Positions 44,556-55,449 of a stretch of DNA of 64,000 bases are shown piece after piece; the stretch's first letter is position 1, and each line of letters starts with the position of its first letter. The notes beneath the pieces were generated by a model that did no database searches, was not told the DNA's origin, and saw only the letters and a program-made list of their open reading frames with translations. The position numbers and the translations under genes were made by a program. Source of the DNA: Batkoa obscura. Its lineage: Eukaryota; Entomophthoromycota; Entomophthoromycetes; Entomophthorales; Batkoaceae. The stretch is taken from the NCBI GenBank assembly GCA_030770535.1, contig JASVEC010000056.1, positions 92,682-156,681 of the forward strand, given 5' to 3'.

Positions 44556-44855
44556 TTCATTATTAGATTAAAGCTTTATTAAACTTTTAAAATATAAGCA
44601 TCTGCTTTTATAAATTTATATGTACTGGTTTAGGTTGATCATATTGAAATTTTTAATTAGAATAACAAATAAATCTTAATAAATAATGCTCTAGTTTATT
44701 TTTTGTTATAAATAATATATATTTATATTTAATTTTGTTCATTCTGTTTTACTTTTTTTTCTATAAAAAAATAGTTTATATAATAAATTGTTTCTTTTTA
44801 AAGTTGAAATATATATTTAAGTGATAAACTATAAATTAATAATTATTATTTTAAT

Positions 44856-44961
44856 ATATGAGGCTGTTTTTTTTAGTTTCATTATTTTTCCATTTTTTAA
44901 GCGCTATTTATGTGGAAAAATTGTCAGTAAAATTCTTAAATACAAAAATACATCCCCATAT
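44856..44961 (+). mobile_element. MITE copy
   Basis: ATATGAGGCTGT to ACATCCCCATAT; TTTAAGCGCTATTTATGTGG core. Confidence 0.85.
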
Positions 44962-46350
44962 ATAAAGATACTTAAATATAAAGCCTTCAATATAAATATA
45001 AAATTCGAATTTTCTTAAAAGTTTGAAAAGACATATTTTAGGTCATTTTGTTTCAATATTAATAATTTTAATATTTTTGATTCTATTAATACAAAAATCA
45101 AAACTATTAAAAAGCAGATTATTTCAAACCATATTTATTAATATTGCTATCTTATCCCTACTTCTTTCAAAATTATACTGCCTTAAAAACGTCCATAAAA
45201 ACTTTAAACATCCTGTGTTTTTCATTTTATTGGGAACAAGATCACAGTTTCAAACTAATGGAGCAATAGATACTACATTTCAAAGTTGTAAATCGCTAAC
45301 TTCTAATGTCTCCCCGAGCATTTACAATAACTTTCAGCTATTACTGCTATCTTATTATTAATTAGTAATCTTTTCAGCTTCTATCTTTATTGCTAATTCA
45401 ATAAAATCTTTCTTTATAAAGCTTTTGCTTTTATTTAAGTTGTTTTCTTTTGACATCTGAGGTTTAATTTGATTTCTTGATTGCTTATTTATACTTTAAA
45501 TAGATCTCTTTCATATCTAAGTTGCTTCTTATAAACATCCCACTATTAATTTACATTTAATATGCAACTTATGGTATTGGAAACTTGATTCTTACATATA
45601 TTTTTATAAATTATATTATGTCTTTTGGCTTTTTACTGCTAAAACAGCGTTTCATCTTGAAAATAAAAAATAGGGGGATGATAAAAATGGATCACTTTCC
45701 CCAAGCAAAATAACTATAATAAAATTACAGCTACTAGATTAAACTGGGACATTTTAATTGAGATTTGAAAACATTTAATCAATTAATCTATAAATTCAAA
45801 TATTGTAATTCAAATATTGTAATTTAATTCTTTTTAATTTATAAAAATAGTATGTTATACTGTTTAAATGATTTAATTTTACAGTTTTTTATATTAAAAA
45901 AGGGCTATTTTTAATTTTCGCAAATAAACTCTTCTCTTGGCTTTATGCCTTAAAACTCAAAAAACTATACCAAATTTCTGTATTAATGCTTTGGAAAAAT
46001 AAATGCTTGCACCCTTTGGCTAATCTACTAAAGCAAGTAAAAATTTACTATTAAAATCTTAATTTTCAGTAAGCCTTGAAAAACAAACATTAAATCAGCT
46101 CTTAATGTTAGTTTCAAACAATGAAAATGATAACCAATAGGGTATTAAGAAAACCTTCGTATATTAGGTAAATCAACAAAGTCCATACAACGTAAAGTCT
46201 AAATTTAGCAATTTTCACATGGCAAATAATACTTGTTGAAGATAAATGAAAGCTAACTGAATTAAAAAAGAAGGGGGTATCAACAAATAAATAATAATTT
46301 TAATAAACAATAGGTTTATCTTTTAATGTTTTTTATTCTACTTTTTAATA

Positions 46351-47031
46351 ATGAAATTAATGCCTTCTATTAATTATTATTATTTCTATTTATTTCTTTA
46401 TTTCTCTTCTTTATTTCTTATAAAATGCGATAATGCCAACAACTATTCTTTACTTACAAGTGTCAATGACATTAAGCGCGTAGAAAGTAATGTCATTGAA
46501 GTCAACTATACGATTCAATGGAATATAACACCAGATACAACTTATTATTTAAGTAATCAATTTCAAAATAATGAGATTCAAATTATGAATATAATACCAA
46601 CTAACTTAATTTACAATTTTAATGATAATAATTTTACAATAAAATCAAGTAATGATGTGCAATTTCAAATTATTATTAAATCAAAATTAATAGATTCAAA
46701 TGATTTTAATATGTCACTTGATAAGTGGAATATTATTAAATTTGAAACTAATACTACTACTAATATCGAAGCCACAAATAATATTACTCAACAGTCAAAT
46801 GTACCTAACAAAAAGAGAGTTAAGTTAAAAGGGTATACTTATGATGCTCAATTGGAAGCAGATGGGACTTACTTAGTAGGGTTCCCAATAGGATTATCGA
46901 TTTATTCCATATTGCTATCCTTATCTTTAGTTTCCTATCTGGCTGGTACAGTGCTAAGATACCGTCAAAAGCTGGCTTTTCGTAAACTTGAATTACTTCG
47001 ATTTAAACAGTCCAAATACCATTTAATTTAG
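46351..47031 (+). CDS. Secretory-pathway type I membrane protein, family not recognised
   Basis: 226 aa, single exon. A signal peptide (about 1-27) precedes a lumenal domain of about 130 residues with many N-glycosylation sequons (NYT, NIT, NFT, NMS, NTT). A conserved-looking block YTYDAQLEADGTYLVGFPIG leads into a transmembrane helix at about 183-203 and a short basic cytoplasmic tail (RYRQKLAFRKLELLRFK). Two starts are possible (codons 1 and 4); the first is used. An ER or plasma-membrane location is inferred from topology only. Confidence 0.65.
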   Translation: MKLMPSINYYYFYLFLYFSSLFLIKCDNANNYSLLTSVNDIKRVESNVIEVNYTIQWNITPDTTYYLSNQFQNNEIQIMNIIPTNLIYNFNDNNFTIKSSNDVQFQIIIKSKLIDSNDFNMSLDKWNIIKFETNTTTNIEATNNITQQSNVPNKKRVKLKGYTYDAQLEADGTYLVGFPIGLSIYSILLSLSLVSYLAGTVLRYRQKLAFRKLELLRFKQSKYHLI

Positions 47032-47625
47032 TTCAATGATGGATCCTCTCTTTTTTGTTTGATATTTTTTATATTAATGATAGCTGGTTTAAAAAATATT
47101 TAATTTGATATTAAAAATTTTGTATTATTATTTTATATTTTTACTACTAATAATTATTAATTTTTATTTCTTTAATTTTTTTGTTTTTACTTTTTTTTTG
47201 ATGTATTTCGATAGTGTTTTTTTGCTAACTTATTTCATTATTCATCACTATTAACCCCTAACATTTAACTTGGAGATTCATAGAGCAATATATTAAATAA
47301 ATTGGGGATGAACTAATTTAAGATAAAAAAGATAGTATAACCAATTATAAAAATAGCGAAGAGACACTTGATCTGTTGAATTGAGAATTCGAAATGTGTA
47401 AAAAGCGATAGCCAATTGAAAGGCTTACATTTCCAACCTCAAATATAGCTTGAGAAAAGTTATACATCTCAACTGAAAGGTCAAATGTTCTATTTTCTTA
47501 ATTGGTTATAATATATCATGATCTTTAAGTTTCAACAAAATTAAAAAATTTCGAACTTTTCTTTATTATACTTAGACTTATAATTTTACGATCCCGCTAT
47601 TAAAAGCTATTAGCTATTAATTAAT
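47032..47625 (+). promoter_or_regulatory. Intergenic region upstream of the phosphate carrier
   Basis: No gene. T-rich after the upstream stop codon, then the promoter of the highly expressed-looking carrier gene. Confidence 0.4.
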
Positions 47626-48582
47626 ATGCACTCAAATATTATTGCTCGTAAGCCTAAAGAATCTGCTCCACCAACTGGAATAGACTTTTTTGCCCGCTCT
47701 GCCTTTGCAGGTGCCATTTCCTGCGCTGTTACCCATGGTACTTTAACCCCAATTGATGTTGTTAAAACTCGTATGCAGCTTGAACCAACTGTGTACAAAA
47801 ATGGAATGCTTGGTTCTTTCCGCCAAGTAGTTAAGAATGAAGGTGCTGGTATCCTTCTTACTGGTCTTGGACCAACTGTTACTGGTTATTTTATTCAAGG
47901 TGCCTTTAAATTTGGGGGATATGAATTCTTCAAAAAGACCATTATTGAAACAGTTGGTGTTGAAACTGCCACTAACAATCGTACTGCCGTATACCTTGCT
48001 TCTTCAGCTATTGCTGAATTCTTTGCTGATATCGCTCTTTGCCCACTTGAAGCCACTCGTATTCGTCTTGTTTCTCAACCTGGATTCGCTACTGGCCTTA
48101 TATCGGGTTTCAGTCGTATCTTTAAAGAAGAAGGTATAGCCCGTGGTTTCTACTCCGGTTTCATCCCGATTCTTTTCAAACAAGTTCCATACAACATGAC
48201 TAAATTTGTTGCCTACGAACGTGCCACTGAAGCCATCTACGCTTCCATTGGCAAATCAAAGGAACAACTTTCTCCAGTCACTAATACTTATATCAACCTT
48301 GGTGCTGGTTTGATTGCTGGTTTTGCTGCTGCTATTATATCCCAACCAGCTGATACCCTTCTCTCTAAAATCAATAAACAAAAGGGTGCTGAAGGGTCTA
48401 TTGTACCTCGCTTAATCATCGCGGCTAAAGAACTTGGTCCACGTGGGCTCTTTCTTGGCCTTGGCGCTCGTATTATCATGGTTGGTGCCCTTACATCAGG
48501 CCAGTTCGCTATTTACGGCGATATTAAACGTATTCTCGGTGCCACTAACAGTATTGAACTTGCTAAACCACAAACTGCTTGA
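47626..48582 (+). CDS. MIR1: Mitochondrial phosphate carrier
   Basis: 318 aa, single exon. Three mitochondrial-carrier repeats carry the signatures [11 protein letters not shown] (about 41-51), [11 protein letters not shown] and [28 protein letters not shown] and [15 protein letters not shown] are typical of the Mir1/PIC branch, which imports phosphate with protons into the matrix for ATP synthesis. The coding sequence uses many C-ending codons and is richer in GC than its neighbours, as expected of a highly expressed gene. No N-terminal presequence is needed or seen. Confidence 0.93.
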   Translation: MHSNIIARKPKESAPPTGIDFFARSAFAGAISCAVTHGTLTPIDVVKTRMQLEPTVYKNGMLGSFRQVVKNEGAGILLTGLGPTVTGYFIQGAFKFGGYEFFKKTIIETVGVETATNNRTAVYLASSAIAEFFADIALCPLEATRIRLVSQPGFATGLISGFSRIFKEEGIARGFYSGFIPILFKQVPYNMTKFVAYERATEAIYASIGKSKEQLSPVTNTYINLGAGLIAGFAAAIISQPADTLLSKINKQKGAEGSIVPRLIIAAKELGPRGLFLGLGARIIMVGALTSGQFAIYGDIKRILGATNSIELAKPQTA

Positions 48583-48676
48583 CCTCTTGAGCGTCACCAA
48601 CTTTTTTAAGAATTTGATTACAACTAATCCCTTTAATCGAATTCGTCAATAACAATATGGGGCCAATAAAATCCAA

Positions 48677-48720
48677 AAAAAATTAGCTAATCAAATCAAT
48701 CCTTGATCAGCTAATTTTTT
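48677..48720 (+). terminator. Strong 3' hairpin after MIR1
   Basis: AAAAAATTAGCT (48677-48688) pairs with AGCTAATTTTTT (48709-48720). After one mismatch the stem continues through ATCAA/TTGAT, leaving an 8-nt loop. It begins 95 bp past the stop codon, so it is probably in or at the end of the 3' UTR; a role in 3' end formation or mRNA stability is inferred. Confidence 0.5.
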
Positions 48721-49790
48721 AACATATTTGATTAATGTCACCTTTTATTTGAATGTATATATTCGTCATAACCATTTAATAGGTTAAATTAACATAAATT
48801 AGAAAATTACTGTTTAAAAACTAAGCTTAAATGGGCAAAGCCCAACCTCCTTTTTAAAGAACAAACGCTCACCTATTAAAATTCAAATTTAAAAAATGTT
48901 TAGTGGGCAATTGAGAATCGTAATTCTTTAACTTTTAATCACTTTCAAAAATAAAACATAAAAGAACTATGTTATATAAGAGTTCTAAAAACATTAAAAC
49001 AATAAATAAAGTTGCAATGCTATTTTTTAATTAAACTTTAGTAACAATAATAACTATAGATTGTTGTGTAAAAAATAATAACATATAGATTGTTAAGTGG
49101 ATCCTTTATAAAAACAATTAATTAGAAAATACTTTATTCTAATGTTATTTATTCTTCATTTGTATTAATGATTTGAGATTTTTAATAATTGATCTTTCTT
49201 AATTATTTTCTGTACATTAAAGTAGCAGCTTTAAGGATCTCCGTTTTAATTGCCTAGTTACAGAATAATTTGGAAAAGTTTGGTTAAGTTGAAAACGCCA
49301 ATATGTTATTTCTATATTAATAAACTTAAAAATAGAAACACGCCAAGTAGTATTTTCTTGAGGAAGGGTTTAAGCTAAGATTTTCTTGTATCTTTCATTT
49401 TCATCTTTAACTCAAACTATGCCCTGTGTGTTATTAATTAATCCATTTTTGTTTTATTAACTTAAATAAGAGAGTTCAAGCAAAATTATAAGTTAAATGT
49501 GCAATTAGGTAAAGGTGACTCAGTTGGTAGAGCCACATTTATGCATTGCTGAATTTTTAGAGGCCAATCAAACCTTTAAGATAGGAATATTTAATAATAA
49601 TGAATTTATGGCTTGAAATTCCTTGGCAAAAATCCACCACTAATTAGCAGGATATTTACCACTATTTAATATTACTCGTTATAATGCTCATAATAGTAAC
49701 CTATTGTTCCCATAAACTCGAAATAGCGTAATCGAAATAGCGGAAAAACAAGGGATCTAAAAATAAATTATATAGTTTAGCAGAAAAAAT
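48721..49790. other. Intergenic region
   Basis: No gene. Contains a tRNA-like relic at 49510-49578. Confidence 0.45.
49510..49578 (+). pseudogene. Possible tRNA relic
   Basis: TGACTCAGTTGGTAGAGC closely resembles a tRNA D-arm/A box, and seven-base arms TAAAGGT/ACCTTTA could form an acceptor stem 69 bp apart. The anticodon and T stems do not pair, so no functional tRNA is claimed. Confidence 0.3.
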
Positions 49791-49794
49791 TAGT

Positions 49795-49805
49795 ATATAA
49801 AAAGG
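49795..49805 (+). promoter_or_regulatory. TATA box of the Ser-rich wall protein gene
   Basis: TATATAAAAAG, 75 bp upstream of the ATG at 49880, in an otherwise C-poor leader. Fits a strongly, conditionally expressed cell-wall gene. Confidence 0.5.
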
Positions 49806-49879
49806 GTTCAACTCATCTCTTAAAATTAAATAACAAATAAATTTATATTTATAATTTCAATAACTTAATAATATCTAAA

Positions 49880-50386
49880 ATGCAATTCACCAAACTCGCC
49901 TTCGTTACTGTATTAGCTTCATCTACTTTAGCTCAAGATGATACTGGTAAAAAAATCACTGATGCCCTTGGTGCCGTCGGTAATGATATTGCTAACGCAG
50001 CTAACGACATCTTCACCAATGCTTCCAGTTTAGTTGATAACGTTAAAACTAGTGCTGGAAATTCTGCTACTAAAATCACTGATTCTACTGATGTCTCTAA
50101 GGCCACTGATTCTGTATCTTCTGCTGTAAGCAAAGCCACCGATTCTCTTTCATCTGCCGTAAGCAAAGCTACTGATAATGTTTCTTCAGCTATAAGTTCA
50201 GCTTCTGATAGCATTTCATCTGCTTCAGGCTCATTATCTTCAAAGGCTTCATCTGCTTCATCTAAAGCTTCCAGTACCAGCTCTAAATTATCTTCTAGTA
50301 ACTCTAGCTCTAGTTCAATTGTAAGTGAACCACAATATTTCGTCTTCTCAGCAGCTTTAGCCTTGTTCGCTGCTAACAACTTATAA
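49880..50386 (+). CDS. GPI-anchored serine-rich cell-wall protein A
   Basis: 168 aa. Signal peptide MQFTKLAFVTVLASSTLAQ. The middle consists of SKATDSVSSAV-type 11-residue repeats (three units at about 73-106), then a nearly pure Ser/Ala/Lys stretch. The C-terminus EPQYFVFSAALALFAANNL is hydrophobic, preceded by a Ser/Asn omega-site region: a GPI-anchor signal. Heavy O-mannosylation and wall attachment are expected. It shares layout with the gene at 55033-55449. Codon use is biased towards preferred codons, suggesting high expression. Confidence 0.8.
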   Translation: MQFTKLAFVTVLASSTLAQDDTGKKITDALGAVGNDIANAANDIFTNASSLVDNVKTSAGNSATKITDSTDVSKATDSVSSAVSKATDSLSSAVSKATDNVSSAISSASDSISSASGSLSSKASSASSKASSTSSKLSSSNSSSSSIVSEPQYFVFSAALALFAANNL

Positions 50387-50588
50387 TTTAATTAGTAATT
50401 AATATACTTTAAAATCTCGACTTATAAATAAAGTTTTTTATATTAATAATTAGTCTTTTATCTACAAATTCTTTTTTAATATCGCTTTCAATGTTAACTA
50501 CACATGAAAAACTTAAATCATTTATGCCCTCGTTTCTGTATTAATGTAGTTTTTGATTTTACATTACATAAAAATGAATAGAGTGAGT

Positions 50589-50695
50589 ATATGGGAGTGT
50601 TTTTTTCGACTTCATTATTTTTTCCATCTTTTAAGCGCTATTTGAGTGGAAAACTTGATAGTAAAATTCTTAAACAAAAAAATATATCCTCATAT
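50589..50695 (+). mobile_element. MITE copy
   Basis: ATATGGGAGTGT to ATATCCTCATAT, TTTTAAGCGCTATTTGAG core. Confidence 0.85.
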
Positions 50696-51462
50696 TCTGA
50701 TATTGGGTTTCTAAAAGATTCAATTGGAAGTGATTTTATTTAGTGGAACTTTAAATAACTATCAATAATAAAGTTTTATAAAACAAATGAACTGTCTGGA
50801 TGATTATAAGATTTTCATATCCAAGATCCTCTTAGAGTCTAACATACTTTATGTAGTAATTTTAATTTAAATGGATCAAGTATATTCTAGTATAAGTAAG
50901 TATATCTCGTAAAGATTTTTATGAATGCTTTTAAGGATATTATAGGCTAATATTAATTTAATTTATATAAGAAATTGTATTTATTAACAATAATATCTTT
51001 CTTAGAAAATTACGTCCTTATTACTCAAGTCTTTTAAATGAAAAATTACTCCTTTCTATTATGTATAAAATTCATCACTATTTTTCTTGCTTATTTCGAA
51101 TTTATTAATTCCAATACTTAAAAGAAATGAAAGGAGGTTTTTGTTACGCAATTAACCTTCTTACCTCTATCCCTTCATTTTCTTAATACTATTAAATAAA
51201 TTATACTATCCTTTATGGATGTGTAATAAAAAAATCCGAGATTGTTCTGGCTTCTTATCTAAAAAGGTAAGCTAAAATTTAATAGTGCGCATTTTTCTCT
51301 CAAGAAGTGCGCAAATACAACATACAAGCAGCGCATACTGATGTTTTGTTGTCTTAAATTTAGCTGATAGTTTTCTAAATTAAAGCTTAAAAGTGAACAA
51401 AATAGTAAAAGAAAGAAACATCCCTTTTATTTTCAGATTTTTAGGATAAAACATGTTCAGAT

Positions 51463-51569
51463 AAAATGGAAGTGTTTTTTTTGGCTCCATTACTTTTTCT
51501 ATCCTTTAAGCGCTATTTAAGCGGAGAATTTATTAGTAAAATTCTTAAACGTAAAAAACATTCCTAAAT
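51463..51569 (+). mobile_element. MITE copy, worn ends
   Basis: AAAATGGAAGTGT left, AACATTCCTAAATG right; CTTTAAGCGCTATTTAAGCG core. Confidence 0.8.
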
Positions 51570-51706
51570 GCTAGATAACAGAATCAAGCTAATTTAAAGT
51601 ATAAATGGCCAAAAATTAAATAAAATCTTTAAAAAGACACTCAAAATTAATTAAATTATAATAATTTTATTGAAAATTAATGATATATAATATAAACGGT
51701 ATTACT

Positions 51707-53200
51707 TTAAAGAAGGTAATTACCAACAACTGCAACTGCTAACAAAGAAGAAGAGTATTTTGTAAATGAAGCTCCACTACTACCATTGCTTCCAGAACCT
51801 GGAGCACTGATATCTTCCTTTACGCCATCACAAGATTTAAGATCTCCACTAGGAGTTTGAACTTCACCTAATCCACTTTCACCAACACAAGCATCGCTAT
51901 TCTTGTTCTCTTTCATGTAGACTTCATTGAGTGCCCAGCTAAGTTGATCAATAGCTGAACATCCAGAAAGGTTACCATATTCACCTTTAGAAGGATCAGA
52001 ACCAAGTCCTTTTTTACAATCGGCCTTTTCACAAAGGTATTTAAATGTTTTTCCAATTTCATCACCACTTAAGTCGGTTTTTTTGACCTTACAGCTTAAT
52101 GAATCTACGATACATTTACATTTTTTATTTGAAGGTGTTGGTGGTAATTTTTCACTAGCTTCCCAATCCTTTCCAATTTTAGGACAAGTAGAAGCTTCGG
52201 TATTTTTAGGGTTATAACTATCAATAGTATACTTCTTAGGTTTGATGCCAGCAAGAGCTTTCTTAAAGTTATCATATTCATCTTTAATCTTTTCTACTTT
52301 GCCACCGTTGATTTTAACAATACCATATCTGTTAGTTTCTTGAGTATATTCATAAAGGATACCACCAGCAACTACTTCCTCCATATCAGGTCCGTACATA
52401 GATTTTAATTCATTAACGAATTCACGAGGACGTGCGGTATTACAACCATATTCACTAAAGAAAATTGGGATGCTGTAATCTTTAAACTCTTTGGTAAGGG
52501 CAGGATAACCAGAAGCTTCAAATGATTCAGAGCGGCACCAAGAATAGACATTAACAGAATAAAAATCAGCCCTTTCTTCATCTTTACCACAGTTAAAATA
52601 AGCTTCAATATTTTTACGAGTATTAGTATCATCGTTGTTAGCATATCCAACTAATACTTGATGCTTCTTAGTTTTGATGTAAGCTTTCATATCTCTTAAA
52701 GAAGCCTTAACAAATGGATTAGCATCAGTATTTGTTTTATTATTGTTAATTTCATTTCCTGCAAAGTAGAAAGCAACGTTATCGAATTGATCAAATGCAT
52801 CAATATTTTGTTTGAAGTGATCCAACATATCAACAGTGTAAGTAGGTTCATCCCGATTAATAGAATATTTTGGTATAGGTACATCTAATGCTAAATAAAT
52901 ACCAGCATCAGCAAAAATCTTCATACATTCTTTATGATCTTTAGTGGGATCGACTTCGTATACTCGAACAACATTAAGACCTAAGTCTTTGAAATATTCA
53001 ACATCTCTTTTACAATTTTCTGGGAAGGCCAATGGATCTTTTTTGGATTCGTCTGCAGTTCCACGGGGTTGATAAGCTATACCTTTCACATGGAATATTT
53101 CACCAGTTTTTTTATTGAAGAATTTATTTCCTTTGGCAATGATAGGGTCCAAAGCAAGTGATGAAGCCACTAATAAAGATAAAATAAATCCCTTTAACAT
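51707..53200 (-). CDS. 1,3-beta-glucanosyltransferase, Gas/Gel/Phr family (GH72 + X8)
   Basis: 497 aa, single exon. A signal peptide (about 1-16) is followed by the GH72 domain with HVKGIAYQPRG, acid/base Glu 150 in YFAGNEINNN, and nucleophile Glu 250 in FFSEYGCN. From about 350 a Cys-rich X8/CBM43 domain follows (CKCIVDSLSCKV, YGNLSGCS, Cys-Val-Gly). A Ser/Gly stretch (GSGSNGSSG) then provides the omega site before a hydrophobic end: a GPI anchor. It elongates and remodels cell-wall beta-1,3-glucan at the plasma membrane. The X8 domain places it in the GH72+ subgroup, like yeast Gas1/Gas2; which Gas paralog it is cannot be decided. Confidence 0.92.
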   Translation of the reverse strand: MLKGFILSLLVASSLALDPIIAKGNKFFNKKTGEIFHVKGIAYQPRGTADESKKDPLAFPENCKRDVEYFKDLGLNVVRVYEVDPTKDHKECMKIFADAGIYLALDVPIPKYSINRDEPTYTVDMLDHFKQNIDAFDQFDNVAFYFAGNEINNNKTNTDANPFVKASLRDMKAYIKTKKHQVLVGYANNDDTNTRKNIEAYFNCGKDEERADFYSVNVYSWCRSESFEASGYPALTKEFKDYSIPIFFSEYGCNTARPREFVNELKSMYGPDMEEVVAGGILYEYTQETNRYGIVKINGGKVEKIKDEYDNFKKALAGIKPKKYTIDSYNPKNTEASTCPKIGKDWEASEKLPPTPSNKKCKCIVDSLSCKVKKTDLSGDEIGKTFKYLCEKADCKKGLGSDPSKGEYGNLSGCSAIDQLSWALNEVYMKENKNSDACVGESGLGEVQTPSGDLKSCDGVKEDISAPGSGSNGSSGASFTKYSSSLLAVAVVGNYLL

Positions 53201-55032
53201 GTTTTTAAGGTTTAAAATTGTTTTAAAAAAAGTAAGTAAAGTAATAAATTACATGTTATTTATATAATAATTATTGTGACACCTTTAAATTTATTGATGA
53301 TTTAAGTTCGGGAACCACCAATTTTTAGCTTTTTATCAAATCAAATCAAAGTTCTATGGAATTTCTTGCAGCTTTCTCAGATTAATGGATTGCTTCAGAG
53401 ATTTCATTGGCTAAAAACACCAAAATATTTAAATTATAACTTCCAAAAATTACATTCCAATCAACTTAAAAATTCTGCTTCTAATTTGGGCTTACGGTAT
53501 TTCTTTTTAAACTATGGTTTATTTTTAGAAGAGTTTGTAACTTCCTCATTTAAGTTTATTTTTAGCTTAAGGTTGATAAAATAAAATGAAAATTTGACAT
53601 TTAGTTTTGAAAATAAAAATTATTATATTAATTGTATTTTTTAATACTATTTTACTATCAGGATCTAATACTTCAGGCATCAGAATAGTCTTATTCCAAA
53701 AAGTTGAATCTAATAGTGGTTCTTTAATAAATAAATAAGCATGAAACATAATTTATAGTTTCCTTGTTTTGTTTTAGTGATTTAACATATTTTGTGTATC
53801 TAATAACTTTTATTCTCTATTTTTACTCCTATTTCTAAATAAATTTAATTACTTGATAATACTAAGTTAACAATAAGATTTGGTAATTTGTATATCAAAG
53901 TTACTTTTTGAACTTAATTTAATTTATTAATTGATAATTATTATTCAAAATAAGTTTCTATATATTTTATATTACTTATTACAAATAAATAAATTTAAAA
54001 TTAACGAAATAATAAATCATATTTGAAAAGAACATAAAACGATAAGTACTTAGGTATATTTGACAATTATACTTACTATGTTTTTTAAACTAAAGTCTAA
54101 ACTTAAGGAACCTACTTATTAAATAACATAATTAAAAATAAGTTCAGTATGGAAATGAAATTATTAAAAAGAAATTGTGCATAAGTGGTTGATTAGTTAA
54201 AAAATAGACTGATATGGTTTGCTGTTTAAAACCTGTGTTTCCCTAAAAATAAGTCAAGACAAAAGGCTAACATTAAGTTTATTTTGTGAAAATTTTTAAA
54301 AAGAGAATGAATTATAACAAGAAAAAAAATTCTCATATAAAACATGAAAAGGGGCTATTTTTTTACCTTTCATTTTATAAATATCAAATTGAATGTAAAT
54401 ATTAAAAATTACAGATAAATTATCTAGAAATTGATTGGTTCTCCAAAGATTTAATAAAAGTTACAATAAATTCCTGAGACCTTTGAACATGCTATTTAAC
54501 AGCATAAAAACTGTAACCTCTCTTTTGTGTATTATAAAAAGCTATTTAATAACATTATATAGTCTTCAGAGCCTTACTCTCGCTTAGTTTAATCTTTTAA
54601 ATATAAACAAAATTGAGCAAGTCCTATAGCAGCTTTATGATTCAAGTAGAATATGACAGTAGACAGTATTCTCTGTTTAAACTATTTGTTCACTTAAGTA
54701 AGAAGTGATAATTTTTGAAAATTTAGTAGATAAATTTTTTATAAAAAGTGTATCTATTATATTAAATATAAGCTAAAATTAGATACCTATCTAGTCTTAT
54801 GAACTATATATATACCTATTTGATAAAGATAAAAGTAATATAGCTTTTATTTTGTATTATATATGATTTGGATTATTATTTATTAAATAAGTTAGTTTGA
54901 ATTTCAATCACAAAAGTTAACCTTGATTAAATCAAGTTTAAAATTAAGTTCAAAAAAACATAAAAACTCAAAAATATCAAATATTAACTGTTTTATTATT
55001 TACGATAGTAAGCTTAAAAGATATACAACAAT
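53201..55032. other. 1.8-kb intergenic region
   Basis: AT-rich; the frames at 53366-53584 (+) and 53567-53749 (-) show no family and no codon bias. No supported gene. Confidence 0.45.
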
Positions 55033-55449
55033 TTAAAGATTAGCGTAAGCGACAGCCAATACAGGAACTGAGTAAGCAACAAATTTAAAGCTAGAAATTG
55101 AAGCATCTGAGGTACTACTACCTTTAACTTCAGAACTCTTAGATTGAATTTGACTAGAGACACTGGATTGCATACTAGAGATTTGAGAGCTTACTGACTC
55201 AGTAAGACTAGAAATTTTTGAATTAAGAGAGTCGGAAGCAGAAGTAGCTTCGGATCTAACAGAAGAAAGAGAACTAGATTCTGCATCTTTAATAGAAGAA
55301 GCACTTTCACTAGCTTTGGATAAAACAGAGGAAGCTTTATCTGGAACTCCAGTAGCAGAAGAGGATGGAGTTGGATTGCTGGATTGAGCATCTTGGGAAA
55401 CTACTAATGAAGCAGCAGATAAAGCTAAGATAGTTTGGAAGAATTGCAT
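55033..55449 (-). CDS. GPI-anchored serine-rich cell-wall protein B
   Basis: 138 aa. Signal peptide MQFFQTILALSAASLVVSQ. The Ser-rich body has heptad-like Ser/hydrophobic spacing (SLTESVSSQISSMQSSVSSQ), and the end SSFKFVAYSVPVLAVAYANL is a GPI-type tail. Layout resembles wall protein A at 49880-50386, without significant primary similarity beyond composition. Predicted O-mannosylated surface protein. Confidence 0.75.
   Translation of the reverse strand: MQFFQTILALSAASLVVSQDAQSSNPTPSSSATGVPDKASSVLSKASESASSIKDAESSSLSSVRSEATSASDSLNSKISSLTESVSSQISSMQSSVSSQIQSKSSEVKGSSTSDASISSFKFVAYSVPVLAVAYANL

Larger units (their letters stand above)
44051..46350. other. Gene-poor region with two MITEs
   Basis: Apart from MITEs at 44450-44555 and 44856-44961, no supported gene. 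A Leu/Ile-rich 112-codon plus-strand frame at 45023-45361 shows no family and is probably chance. Confidence 0.45.
50387..51706. other. Intergenic region with two MITEs
   Basis: MITEs at 50589-50695 and 51463-51569; between them no gene is seen. Confidence 0.5.

Noticed and set aside
45023-45361. 112-codon hydrophobic plus-strand frame
   Set aside because: Leu/Ile content follows from T-rich sequence next to a MITE; no family or codon bias.
48288-48479. Frames inside MIR1 on both strands (also 47610-47798, 47837-48139, 48434-48652)
   Set aside because: Shadows of the biased codon use in a highly expressed gene.
49933-50379. 148-codon minus-strand Leu/Glu-rich frame
   Set aside because: Antisense of the Ser/Ala-rich wall-protein repeats.
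53366-53584. 72-codon plus-strand frame upstream of the Gas gene
   Set aside because: No start context, signal or family; composition matches background.
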